DNA of 64,000 nucleotides from Lethocerus indicus (taxonomy: Eukaryota > Arthropoda > Insecta > Hemiptera > Belostomatidae). Position 1 is the first letter of the stretch. Every line of letters begins with the position of its first letter. Below are positions 52,809 through 64,000 of this stretch, one piece after another. A program made the translations under genes and the position numbers. The stretch lies in the NCBI GenBank assembly GCA_019843655.1, contig JACDQD010000010.1, positions 9,221,637-9,285,636 of the forward strand, read 5' to 3'. Below the pieces are notes generated by a model that worked only from the letters and a program-made list of their open reading frames with translations, searched no databases and was not told the origin of the DNA.

Positions 52809-55800
52809 ATGTGTATAGCATGAGGGAATTAACTCCGAATCGATGGAATTTTCGAGGACACCTCTGAAGATATGAATGTTTTGGTAAACTTTAACCCCTT
52901 CAGTAGCTCTTTAATAGATTGATCTGTGTCACAATATGGTAAGGGCTTTAATAGAAAAGGTGCCTACATCATTCCTAGATAAGTTGATACTGGGAGCCCA
53001 AATTGAACTTACGAGATGTGCGAGCCTAAAATTGAAAATTGAAAAAAAAAAACAAAACCAAAAGTATCGGTACCACTAGTTGTGGCACAAACATGAGAAG
53101 ACTGCATTATTACCTTTTAACAGTTGTTAGTTTATTTATAGGAAAAGGGGGTTTAAGAGAAAGAAAGCATGTTTTTAACTGTTTTGTTTACCACTTATCA
53201 GAGGATGAATCCCAAACGTTTAACATTGCCAAAAAAAAAATATAAACCCGATGGACAAAACTGACCCGATTAAACTGAAAATGGCTAATGTCTTAAATGT
53301 GAAGCGAGTAATGCACATTTCAGAGCACAAATGATGGCAGTGGTAAATGTGTAGGAGTTGATATGTACTAAAAGCACGCGTCCGGTCAAATACTACTCTT
53401 CGGGAAGTTGGTAATGAGTTTTGGAACCAGTGCATTAAATAATATCTAAAGACAAGACCCTGTGATGTTTTTTGATTACCAGTAGGTATTAAGGTAAATA
53501 ATAGAAAAGGTGATTTCTCTAGTCAAATAGAATCTTGAAAGTGGTAAGAGTTTATTTATTTATTTTTTTTTAATAATATACTGCACTTTAATCAAATACA
53601 GAGGAAGGAGGTTAAGTATGTGTCTTCAGTCTTGCCCAAAAGACACGTATATTAATGTCCTTTCCTATTCGTGTACTCATTAACTTCACAAGAATGGGTT
53701 AATACCATATAACATTTTTACAGAGGTTGGAATAGTATTTAAGAGATTCCCTTCTCCATTCTTAATTTTTCCATTCCACTGTGTTCATATTCGTCTGGGT
53801 ATATTATCCTTTTTTTTTATAAAGAGTTAATTGCATTTGTCTCATGTTGTCAAATAGGGAGGTAAACCGAGTGTTCATTTGAAGCGAATGAGACCCCAAC
53901 TACTTTTTCTAAAGTGACTTTTTAGCTCAGGACTTATTGTGCCAGTAATACCAGTTTGTTCTTGAACTTATAGAAGAGTAATACTTTTTTTCCGAATAAT
54001 CAATTCAGGATAAAATAACACGACCAAAAAAGAGTTTTATCTTCCTTACTTAATAGTAATAACTGTTCTTGCTTTTTCATAAAGTTACTGTGTTATCCTT
54101 CAAAGTGGATGAAAAAAAACACCTGTCAGTAGTATGAATTATAGTCTGGTAGTAACAGATATTTTGACCAGAAATTCTATAGCTTTCATGTGACAATATA
54201 GCTAATAAATATTTTTCATTATGGAAAAATGTTCAAATGCATTCAATCAATCGCTTATAGAATTGTAAGTAAAGAATTGTTTCGTGTATAGAAATAATTT
54301 GATGTATAAATGTATTAGCGCTGTACCAAATAATATGTATTTCCAACCATTAAGGGTGTTATGAATATACTTAAGATCGATCTATCACACATTGAATCAT
54401 GGAAACAGAAGGAAGAAAAAAAGGCTTGCCAATTTCACTGTATTTAAAAAATAATATTAATTACTTAAAAAAGATATATCATAATTTGTTGAATAAGTAA
54501 TTTTAAGGAAGGATATTTTTATAATGCATTGAAGTAACTCCAATATATTTGAATTGTTACAAAGGTTATTGAAAATAAGTAATGAAATATAATAATGAGC
54601 GAAGTGCAAATTTTATTATGATGTAATTGACTGAAATGTTGACTTCTATGAATTATATTTACCGTGATGAATTTCTTTACGATCGAAAGGCTTTGTTAAG
54701 CAGATGGGTTATATTGCATTTGTACATTTGTATTTGGTTGAGGAGTGTTCAAGATATTCCAAGACAAAAAAAAATTGTCTCTTTCTTTAATAAACAATCA
54801 AATTCACAACCATCCTAAGAATGAAGAAACAATTGTGCAAACAACATATTCTAAGTAGTCAAAGCTTTAAAAGCTTGTATCTATTTGATTCTTTGTACAA
54901 TATAGATATCTTGTATGTTTGTGTATATGTACATAAATATGTATATAAATCATCTAAATGATTCCTTAACAAATTTTTGAACTCTGTTTCCTGCAAGTCT
55001 CACGAATTCTGTGGTTCCTAAAATTGTGGCATGTACATATATGTGATAATTATTTTAAGTTAACTACCAGTTTTTTTTTAACTCTCTAAATTCATAATTA
55101 GAAGACAAGTATTAGGGGACAGTCTTGGTCCTGGTTGAGTTATAGTCCTTTTGAGATTCTGTCATTAAGAAAAAATAATTGTTTGACCAAGGAAATGAGG
55201 GTATTGAGTTTGAAATATTTTAAACAAGAGCCAACACTACTATATTCACAATTCATATGTTACAACATAACAACTATAAATGATATACAATGATGTATCA
55301 GTCTTACAGTATATAATAGAAATATACAAAATAACACTCATAAACAACTCATAAAAGTACACAATAATCCTTTTTGCAATAATCATGCCGGAGTTCATAC
55401 CTCGAAAGTGAAATTTTTTTTCTAAAAAAAAAGCAAGTTTTAAACTTAATGACTCCTGTAATTATGTCTACACGATATATTTTTTTTTTAGGAATCATCC
55501 CGGTATTTCTCCCACTGGCATGTATCACTGCCTTGAGAGGGTGATAATGAATATAAAATTATAAAATTGTTTTACAGGCTAAATATTGACAATATTAATT
55601 TCTTTTATCCATGGCCAGCAGTTACATATGTTAACTTTCCAAAATATAAAAGAATATGATCACACCATCACGATTGAGCATACAGTGCCATTAACTAGTT
55701 TCACTTTTATATATCTGCTTAGTGAAATTTACACGTAACAATTATTCCGCGAATTATATTTACCATTAATATTAAGGAATTATTAAATGTTAATATGTAA

Positions 55801-57855
55801 TTAGAAATATATGATATACTGTTCAATTTGATCATGTCAGGGGCAGCACTTGTTTACCGAATGAGCAATGGAACCAACGTAGTTATTCCTCTGTCTGAGT
55901 AAAGAGAGTAATGGTACTGCATGAATAAACGTTTCAAATAAACGTATTGCCTACAACACTGAGGACTAAGCTGATCATCGATTAACGCTAACTACTTCTA
56001 TATTTAAAAACTAAAACACCCAAAAGTAAAAACTGTATCTGACTGAAGACGCGATATTCGGACGATCAAAATTGTGCCAATGTCGGATTCCGCGCGTGAT
56101 AAGCTTAAAACAACAGACCACAATTTCATGCCAACTTACATAACATCAAAGATATGTATACAGCGATTAAAGTATATAATGAAATGTAGACTGTAAAAAT
56201 GTGGGAATAAAAACAAAAATTTTGGTGTGCAACATATTCTGTTCGAAATTTTGAAGCTGCTGAGCAAGCATGTATAATAAACAAAAAAAATGCATAATGT
56301 AAATTTTAATATTCGTACTGTTAACAATATCAACACATAACAAGAAACGGGCCAGTTATTAATCTAGCTATTCGATTTGGACATAACTAGAAATTACGGT
56401 TGTAGATATTCCCTAATATTTCATTTAAAATTTTATCCTCGATTATTAACAACTGCAACCTGTGTAATTAAAGATTTATTTATATTTTATTAAAATTTTC
56501 ATACTGGTGGTCACAGTCAAAAATGATCTCGACGTATCGAACCGCAACTGATTTCTTTTACCCTTTACTATTCAACAATTATTGCTCATTTAAAAAATAT
56601 CACTTAGCGAAATTATGTTACAATTAAAACACTGTATTGGATTTTTGGTTTAAATCTGAACAATTGATCAACAAACAAAATTATAATATTATTCATCTAA
56701 AAAAATATATAACGTACTAATAAATAGTGTATTTTTTTCTTAAAGAAGCCTTTTAAAAGTATTGTCTTCAAAAAAAATTTCAAATGTACTAAAAAATAAA
56801 ATTAAAAAAGAAATCGAGAATAGCAAACAACAAACAAAGCTCCGATTGCAATATTCATTTTCTAGCTCTTGGCCAAGCACAAGCAATTCTAAATCCTGTA
56901 CAACAGTCTGTTCTCCCTATCAGCCTTAATTAAGGGCACATAATATTATTGATTTTTTTTTTATATATATAATTATATTTATAATATTCTTTCAGTCCAA
57001 AAATGTTGGCCTTTCAGTTCTTTTTGTATCGCCAACACAAATAACCTCAATAAATAAAACTTGTCAGGATATTTCGGTTACAAAATATTTGAAAAATAAA
57101 TTTTCTATCAATTAAATATATTCTACACAATTTTTTATAAATTTAAAAACAATTTAAAAAACAATTCGACTCGACGTCATCCTAACTTTAAATCTTATTA
57201 AGATGTACTGTTCAGATATTTCAAAATAAGATATAAATTTGTATTGTAATTGACTGCTGTAAAATTGTGTGGCCTGCATCCTAATTTATTATGTGGACTC
57301 TCATCACAGAAAGATGAAGCTATAATTTTCAATTTCTCTAAGTTGTTCCAAAAATCCATTATACAATTCACAATACGTAGTTCATTCATTTATATAAAAT
57401 TTCACTAAAAATCATCATCTTAATCGCTTATATATTAGGAAGGTATATAAATTTTTATAATGCATAATATCATCCGGCAATTTACAACTGCCGTATTTTT
57501 TATATAACATAAAATTTGAATTAAGACTTAATTTAATAAAATCACAAGGGGTTTCAACTTTAAAACTAAAACATGAGACGTTCGAAATTACATTAGCCAT
57601 GATTCCAATACACAGAATATGCAACTAACTTTGCAATTAACACAGCAAGAGTTTTCACATAAAAAGACAATACTTAGGGAACATACAAGTACGGTTATGG
57701 TAATATTTACATTATTCTAAATTTTAAATTCAAACTAATTTCTTCTCATTACGAACATTTATACTATACGTACGTATATTTATATATTTACAACATTTGA
57801 GTAATGAGAATAGCAGGTATATAACAGGAAATTGTCAATTAGACCAAAACAATGA
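52809..57855. other. Five-kilobase AT-rich region between JIP1 and the Met-like gene
   Basis: No frame here resembles a known protein and no RNA gene or array is recognised. Both flanking genes end here, so long 3' UTRs are likely. Scattered short AT and poly-T runs are the only structure. An unrecognised non-coding RNA cannot be excluded. Confidence 0.6.
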
Positions 57856-60800
57856 CTACACACCTATGTCCTGGTGCGCTCCTCTGATAGTCAGATGGTC
57901 TTTGCAGTGTTGTATGTTCTGGTGATCCTGCTGAAGAGTCCTCAGCATCTGTTGCTGCTTCCTGTGCTCCGCCTAGTCAAATCAACAAGAAAAAAAAACA
58001 AATTCAATGATAAAACCATAAAATTGAGCGGCCACACCAAACGGGTTTAGAATAAAACCAAACACGAACATGCAAGAAAGTTTCAGTTTCTAAAAAGAGT
58101 CTAATTATATTAAAAGAAAGTGTGAAGGAATAACAGACTCACATTAAGCGGTTATGAGATAAATTCGGCATTGGCCATGCATATCTAATCCAAAAAAAAA
58201 TTTGTAATTAAAATTTATGGGGAAAGAAATTTGTTACAAAGTGATAGGAATGCGTTCACAAACCTTTAAATGGGTGAAAGTATTTCTGTACTTGTGACCC
58301 CCAACTGCACCAATCGGGACCAGAGTCAGATCATTTTTAATGGCCGAGATCTGCCTCTCCTGGTACTGAATGTTTCCCTTCAGTTCCATCTGACCTCTGA
58401 CAAGTTCCTGCTCCAGTTTGCCTTCTTCTGTTTCCCAAATATCTTTATCCTTAAAACATAAATTATCCGTCCATTATTCTAGACTCGAATTGAAAACTAA
58501 TCTAACTATGCCAAAATACTAAAAGGTGTTAAAAATGTAATAAAATTTCAAAATATAAATTAAGTAAAAAATTGTGCCGCGATGTGTGTATAAATATTAA
58601 ATGATATGCCTTAAAAATTTACCTGTACATAAAGATGATTGATTTCATCTTGATCGATGTCATCTGTGAAAAAAAAGAGCCGTATTAAAATATAAATGGA
58701 TGAAATATCCACTAATATATCCTGTAGAAATTAATGAAATAAAACCGTTGTATATTTAAAGTGTCAATGAATCCAGATTAATTTCTTTAGCTTTCAGCAA
58801 AATTTGATATCGATTGAGTAGAATCGGATTTCACCCTCAACAGGTAATAAATAAAGTGCCACTCCCATTTATCCGTGGGTATTGGCTTTTGGGCTTAATG
58901 GTTCTGGGCCCAATCAGAATATAGGACAAAATTTGTGAAAAATCCCAACCGAGATGGGTAGGACATGCAGAGATGACGTAGGGATTACTTCATGACTTTT
59001 CTGGGAGTTGGGCTGTAGGGTTGGAGAGCTATCCTAATTTGGAAGCGTGAGACAGCGTGGGAACTAGTGGTTAAGGGTATCTGGATCCAATCATCATGTA
59101 GGATAATATTTGAGAAAATCCCAAACTGTGGATGGGTGATCAGACATGAAGTAGGGATTTTACAGTTAGGAAGAGTGGGAACTAGTTGGTGGGTACTAGC
59201 TTTCGGGCTTGAGGGTATCGGATGGGAAGGGTAAGGGATGAAAAATCCCAATTGTATTGGCAGGAGGTGGAGGAGGACTTACCCAAGTTAGGAAGTGTGA
59301 GACAGTGAGGGAAGTAGTCTTGGCTGTTGGGTTCGAGTATGTCCGGCTGTATTGGTGATTGGGCGGCCGATTCGGGGTGTGCCGTGGCCGAAGCGAGGTG
59401 GTTCTGGTCGGGGGGCAGTTCGGCCGGGTAGTGATGCCCCTGCCTGATAACGCCGCCCCAGGCGGGCTCGCCCACTATCACGCTGCACCCCTCCGGCCTG
59501 GCCCTCTTCGGCGCCGCCTCCCACTCCTCGTTGGTCCTCTTCTGCTTGTCGGGGGCCGGCACGACGACCGAGACCGTGTTCGTCGTCGACTGCGTGACCC
59601 TCAGCACGGACGGCCGGTCGAACTTGCCGGCGGACGAGTTTCGCCTGAGCGCCGGTACCGGGAAGTCGACGTTCATTGTCGTTATCGGCGGCATGCTCTT
59701 GTAGGCCGCCTTGCACTTGTCGTACTTCTCCAAGCCCTCTTCCACTGTCTCGTCCGCGGTCTCGGGCAGCGCTTCGATCAGGTGCTGGATGGCCTGCTCC
59801 AACTCGTTCGGATCCTCGACGTCGTCTTCGGGAGGGTCGCAGCAACCGCCGGTTTTCTGTACCGAAGAGGCAACAAAATTGTGATCGCGGATTTAAACCT
59901 CGGTCAAACTGGAAGAACGTAAGATTGTGTGGACATCAAAAAATAAATTATAATTTTAGTTAAATTACGGGAACTGAAACGTGAGACACCTTATACTTGT
60001 CGCTTACTGATGGTAATACGCGATTGAGAGTTTCAGAGTCCGCAGAATCCAGGAATTAAATTGCCAAACCTACCTGGTGATTTACCAGTTTCGAAACAAA
60101 AGGACTGAAAGTTGCAACTGAAGGCGTACTCGGCGGGCGAACGGAATTTTCTGTTTTTTAAATTTTCTCGAATTAAAAAATAAATGAGGCGTACACGTAC
60201 GGAGTATCCGAGGCGCTTATCCGCAATAGCCACAATTCCGGGTTCATTCTCGTGGTCGACGATTGAGGCGTACGCCTGTTTCATCTCGTTGATGTGCTTC
60301 TCTCCCTCCTCTTTCCTGCAAGAAAGCGGTTCGATCAGTCAACGCGGTTGAAATAATTCTGTGTAGACACGAAAATAGAGTGGACCTCGTTCTGTCACTT
60401 ACGAGACCAGTGTGTTGATGCAGATGAACGATTGGACAGCGTTCGGATCGGTGTTCAGCTCGAGGTAGCCGTGGGTCCTCACGTATATGAACTCCCCGTT
60501 CTTCCCCAGAAGCCTATAGCAGCTGGCTCCGAAACAGTCCTTCCTCGAATACACTGAGAAAGAAAAATGAAAATCGAACGTTGAGAAATAGTTCCGACCT
60601 ATCGTGACTGTGATATATCGTGACACTATCGTCCTCCTTACGTCCAACTTACGGGAAAACTGTGAAAGTTAACTTAGAAATGGAGCAACGGAGTGAGCAC
60701 ATTATTCCGGAGAGAATTTCGGAAAGCTTTTATCTAAATTATTTCAATTGAATTACTTACTCTTCCTCAAAGCTATCATAACCCACCGGACGTCGTCTTT

Positions 60801-61186
60801 GTGCATGTACCGGAAGGCATACGTGCCAGTGACTTCTTCGGACAGGTACCCGGAGGTAATGGAGATCCTTGAATTAAAAATAAAAACATCGATTATGAGT
60901 ACAGTTATTCCGGTAATTAAAAAATGAAATACGAAAAGAGTAAAATAGGCAGATTGGGTGCTTCGATCCCATCGGCGGGTTTCTAAGATGAAGGATCGTG
61001 TCAGCACTGTTACAAAGCGCCAGAAAATGTTTCACCTGTGATCGCTGAAAATGATCCTGCCGTCGACCAAATGCCTGGTCGTCCATTCTTCTTTGTTGGC
61101 CTCCAAAAGAGAATATTCGGAGATACATTTTTCCCTGACCGGTTTCAGCATGGCGACCAGTACGATGTCGCTGCTCAGTTGAGTGT
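57856..61186 (-). CDS. Met: bHLH-PAS transcription factor, 3' part; probably Methoprene-tolerant (juvenile-hormone receptor)
   Basis: Exons from the 5' side: 61036-61186, 60761-60867, 60403-60553, 60201-60315, 59283-59856, 58623-58663, 58264-58449 and 57856-57972, about 480 codons to TAG. The first exons encode a PAS-B domain: SSDIVLVAMLKPVREK, EEWTTRHLVDGRIIFSDHR, ISITSGYLSEEVTGTYAF, MHKDDVRWVMIALRKMYSRK, CYRLLGKNGEFIYVRTHGYL and FICINTLVS. DDVRWV(I/M)xALR and the THGYLE stretch match insect Met/Gce as I know them; other bHLH-PAS factors fit less well. PAS-B is the hormone pocket in Met. The 59.3-59.9 kb exon is GC-rich and low in structure, and the last exons form a Gln/Glu-rich coiled coil. 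The bHLH and PAS-A exons are not in view. Confidence 0.78.
58860..59345 (-). repeat. Tandem copies of a Met exon end and donor region in the next intron
   Basis: Around the donor at 59283 the plus strand reads GTTAGGAAGTGTGAGACAGT then GAGGGAAGTAGTCTTGGCTG. Decayed versions occur at about 59163-59200 (GTTAGGAAGAGTGGGAACTAG) in shortened form, about 59036-59075 (TTTGGAAGCGTGAGACAGCG, TGGGAACTAGTGG), and in part near 58875-58915 (ATTGGCTTTTGGGCTTAATGG). Each is followed by an AAAATCCCAA motif. The unit is roughly 130-150 bases and spans the exon-intron junction. Confidence 0.6.
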
Positions 61187-61686
61187 CTGCAACCGAACGT
61201 TGAGAAAATTAGTGGAACGTACGGCGGAAAAAAACCCAGAAAGTTCCTCGAATGTCCTCGAAAATAAGGCCGCGGAAATTCTATCGGATTTATAATTATT
61301 TCGTATAGATATTTTCAACCGAGTCATCCGACCAAATTGGCCTACGCGAATCGTCAAGTCCGAAACTTTCCAAAATGTCCCTTAAGGCGGAAGCAGAAAG
61401 TTCTAGCTGATAGAAGGTTCACCCTTGTACCCCGTAATCGCTTTCATTTCCAAGTTTGACAAGTCGAATAATATTTCACGAGTTAATAATACGAATTTGA
61501 ACAAATATATACACTAGATACATTTTTAATTTTATTGAACTAAAATAGTGCCTCCAGAATAGGTTTGGATGGTGCGCAACAAAATATAGGTAGCTTAAGG
61601 CATTCCTTTGGCCTCTGTTCGGAATATCAACACTATTATTTTTTTAAACTTTGGCAACAGATAGTCTAAATTCAGCATACACTTAC

Positions 61687-61723
61687 GCGGATAATCCATA
61701 ATTGTGGCACCGGCCGTGGAATA
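61687..61723 (-). CDS. Met: Candidate additional 5' exon of the Met-like gene
   Basis: On the minus strand an AG acceptor at 61724-61725 is followed by 37 bases encoding YSTAGATIMDYP plus one base, then a consensus GTAAGT donor. The phase matches the next exon exactly, giving DYPHTQLSSDIVLVAML. It may be an internal exon joining PAS-A to PAS-B, or, because it contains an in-frame ATG, the first coding exon of a PAS-B-only transcript. Short exons are easy to imagine by chance, so support is modest. Confidence 0.4.
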
Positions 61724-63474
61724 CTACGAACCTGAATTTAAATTAACCTTCTCTGAGGAATGTCGTTTCTGTTAAAACTGGTTATCTACTTTGTTTACTT
61801 GTCGGCCGCACTGCAGAACAAAGCTGATAATTGCCGATTTGAAAGTTAAACGACATCGACAATGTCATTAATAGATAAATGTAACTCCCGCTAATGGCAT
61901 TCGGCGCAGTAATGGTTATCCATTATAATTAATGGCCCGGAGTTCAAGAGTTATATAGCCTCCCGTATTCCAGATATACATTACAGACTATTCGACGGAT
62001 ATACAAGTGTTAGGATTGCGAAACTGTATACGTATGCATTATCTCGCCCGTATAAGAATGTAATAAGACGCGATTCGGCCTCGCGACCGAAAAAAATTAC
62101 AATTTTTTTTACTTAATCTGAATAAATCTTGAAATTGCAAAGTGATATCGTCCGGAGTAGAGAAGTTTACTGCAGAGTGCTTGTAAGATGCTTTTTCGCT
62201 GCTGAATAAAGCAAAGGGTTGGGCGCATCTCCAGCATTCCAGACGCTGTGAGTTCTTATTGTGAGATATGTGAAGCGAAAAGACACTTCGAGCAAAGCTT
62301 AGCATGTTTTTCAGCAGGAAAAAATCTTACACCTCACACGATCCACGCGATTCAGAACCTAGCGCGAGTAAATATTAAATGATAGATTATATAGATGTTG
62401 TACCCGTTACAGGATTATATAGGGTTTATTCTAAGAAAAATTAATTCCCCGTTAAGCGTAATTCTTAATTTATTTCCTAATTAATCCTTGACATTGACGT
62501 TATGCCGATACCGGTCTAGAAGTGGGCCAAAACGCGATGAGTGTGACACAATCATTCCTACGATAAGGAGCACATTAAAACCTGGGAAAACTCTTGAAAA
62601 ATTTACGTATAAGGATTGCGAAATTGAATATATGTATATATTCCGTCCAACGGGTCCATCAATTTGTTCCGCGTACGTCCTCCAAAGTAGGTGGCTGTGG
62701 ACCCGAAGCATCGCGACGACGGAGGCTCTTTCTCCGGCTGGAAATGGAGCCGCCGGGTTCTATGGCCGCATTAGAGGACTAATAAAGGTGTCCCAGATAA
62801 GGAGAATTTTCTTGATTTGACGCGACTCTTCTCCGACCGCTGATTGTGACCAAGGTTGTAGTCATCGCCCCCCACAACCACCCCCACCGATACACGTGTC
62901 GTCCAGATTGATTTCTCTATACAATGTATACATATTTTTTTTGGAATCATCGAAAATTCTGAATTGAACTATTGAAAATCAAATCTTATTATCTTATTAA
63001 TAAATAAGAATATTAGCGATTTAATAAGTTAATTAGGGGACTGGCTTCTGATTAACGGTATCAGAATTGTCGCTGCATACTGACGATGATTGGGAAAATC
63101 TGTGTTTTAAAAAATTTACGAGGCGACATAAAGAGCCGGCCTAACGTAAAGAAATGAACTGAAATAAAGTCCAATTTTTTTTAAATAGCCATTTTTTAGT
63201 ACGCGTTTGTCGTTAATACTTGTGGGAAAAAAGAGTATCGACAACACCAATAATTATAACAATTTCGCGGAAGACTTTACTATAAGTCTATATAGAGGTG
63301 AAATTACGTAATGGAGGATTTTTAATTAGATAGTTTACCGACTATAGAGTCGTTAAAATATTTCACTACATGTAAGATCACGACTGCGGGTCCCCCGAAT
63401 CGGTTGTACAATTTAAAAGTGCGCTTTAAAATAAATAAACCCGTTCTAAAATAAGAATGAAGAGGAATGCGACG

Positions 63475-63605
63475 CGACGGTCTCGAATCAACGACCTGAG
63501 TGTTATCAACGTTGCATTCAGCGTCCAACCAACAGTATATCTCTTCAAAGCCACTTAGGATCCCAGGGGGGGGGGGACACTCTGCCACTTCGGCACCCAA
63601 GTATA
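63475..63605 (-). mobile_element. tRNA-like SINE head
   Basis: On the minus strand GCCGAAGTGGCAGAGTGT resembles the start and A box (TGGCNNAGTGG) of a class II tRNA such as Ser or Leu. About 100 bases on, GATTCGAGACC resembles a B box (GGTTCGANNCC). The spacing is too long for a normal tRNA and the acceptor stem is not obvious. A degenerate tRNA-derived SINE is the most likely reading. A poly-C run follows the A box. Confidence 0.4.
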
Positions 63606-63705
63606 ATTAGAGAGACTGAACGGCAAATCTAGTGTCAGTCGACCGATTTATGACGTCCACTTAAGGATATGTTACCAATGGACTCTGACGGGTATCCGTC
63701 AATAA

Positions 63706-64000
63706 ACTGCCATTTTGGGCCGTATTTGGGTCTCAAAACGCCGTTTTTTTGCCCAAATTGCGTCCAAAAACCTCCTTTCTGTGTCAAATTCGCGTCTAAA
63801 TTCCGTCTTTATGGGCAGATATTCGGTCTAAAAACCGCCTTCTTGGGCCGATATTGTGTCTAAAAACCGCATTTTTGGGCCCATTTCACTTCTAAAAACC
63901 GCCTTTTTGTGCCGAATTTGCCTAAAAAAACTGCCTTTTGCGGCCGGATTTCGGTCTAAAAGCCGCGCTCTTTTGCCAAATTCGCGTCTAATAACCGCCT
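63706..64000 (+). repeat. Degenerate minisatellite of about 33-35 bp, running off the window
   Basis: Roughly eight to nine imperfect units share the pattern GGGCC(G/C)(A/T)TATT..GTCTAAAAACCGCCTTTTTG. Examples begin near 63717, 63817, 63846, 63877, 63909 and 63941. Units differ by substitutions and small indels, so the array is old. It continues beyond 64000. Confidence 0.85.

Larger units (their letters stand above)
61724..64000. other. Right-end region upstream of the visible Met exons
   Basis: Probably intron of the Met-like gene, whose bHLH and PAS-A exons are not seen in this span. A small GC-richer island lies near 62.65-62.77 kb. The distal part holds a tRNA-like repeat and a degenerate minisatellite running off the edge. 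Otherwise nothing is recognised. Confidence 0.5.

Noticed and set aside
59288..59922. Long frames on both strands in the 59.3-59.9 kb GC-rich block
   Set aside because: Only the frame continuing SKTGGCCDPPEDDVEDPNEL joins the flanking exons in phase; the others are Arg/Gly-rich shadows of GC-rich DNA.
62488..62820. 110-aa plus-strand frame near the right end
   Set aside because: No family resemblance, no splice context, and the translation reads like random sequence.

Overview
This is a eukaryotic, AT-rich, intron-dense window, almost certainly from an insect. Introns use GT-AG boundaries. The gene set includes a bHLH-PAS gene whose PAS-B region looks like the juvenile-hormone receptor Methoprene-tolerant, two insect clan-2-type cytochromes P450, and an Aplip1/JIP1-type scaffold. 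A hemimetabolous insect such as a hemipteran is plausible, but the order cannot be fixed from sequence alone. I rebuilt ten protein-coding genes by following splice sites and reading frame. Those complete in the window have exon totals that are exact multiples of three.

Layout, left to right: (1) 1-1941 (+), 3' six exons of L-lactate dehydrogenase. (2) 1942-5358, AT-rich intergenic DNA with an eight-copy 70-bp tandem array. (3) 5359-7566 (-), kinesin-II subunit of the KIF3B/Klp68D type, an uninterrupted reading frame. (4) 8850-11308 (+), an FBXO22-like F-box/FIST protein. (5) 11309-14858, gene-free DNA with relics of non-LTR retrotransposons and a MITE. (6) 14859-17639 (+) and 18038-23204 (-), two tail-to-tail P450 paralogues with identical intron phases; the second carries another 70-bp-repeat array in an intron. 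(7) 23865-39321 (-), a complete 36-exon UTP20 (2760 aa). (8) 39727-44537 (+), MBF1/EDF1, head-to-head with UTP20. (9) 46063-48774 (-), proteasome subunit beta type-1. (10) 49335-52808 (+), JIP1/Aplip1, head-to-head with the proteasome gene. (11) 52809-57855, about 5 kb without a recognised gene. (12) 57856-61186 and probably up to 61723 (-), the 3' part of the bHLH-PAS (Met-like) gene; its bHLH and PAS-A exons are not visible and probably lie beyond the window. (13) To the right edge: unannotated DNA with a tRNA-like SINE head and a degenerate minisatellite.

The genes do not form one pathway. They cover glycolysis, intraflagellar/axonal transport, ubiquitin ligation, small-molecule oxidation, ribosomal small-subunit assembly, transcriptional coactivation, proteolysis, JNK/kinesin scaffolding and probable hormone reception. 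Two head-to-head pairs (UTP20/MBF1 and PSMB1/JIP1) have short shared upstream regions.

I found no undescribed enzymatic or defence system. The most unusual material is repetitive: a repeat family connecting the LDH intron, a UTP20 intron and a P450 intron by shared ends, some copies carrying a 70-bp satellite; a decaying array of roughly 260-318-bp units filling MBF1 intron 1; and repeats of a Met exon end inside the adjacent intron. Coordinates for exons come from manual splice-site reading and may be off by a base in places.
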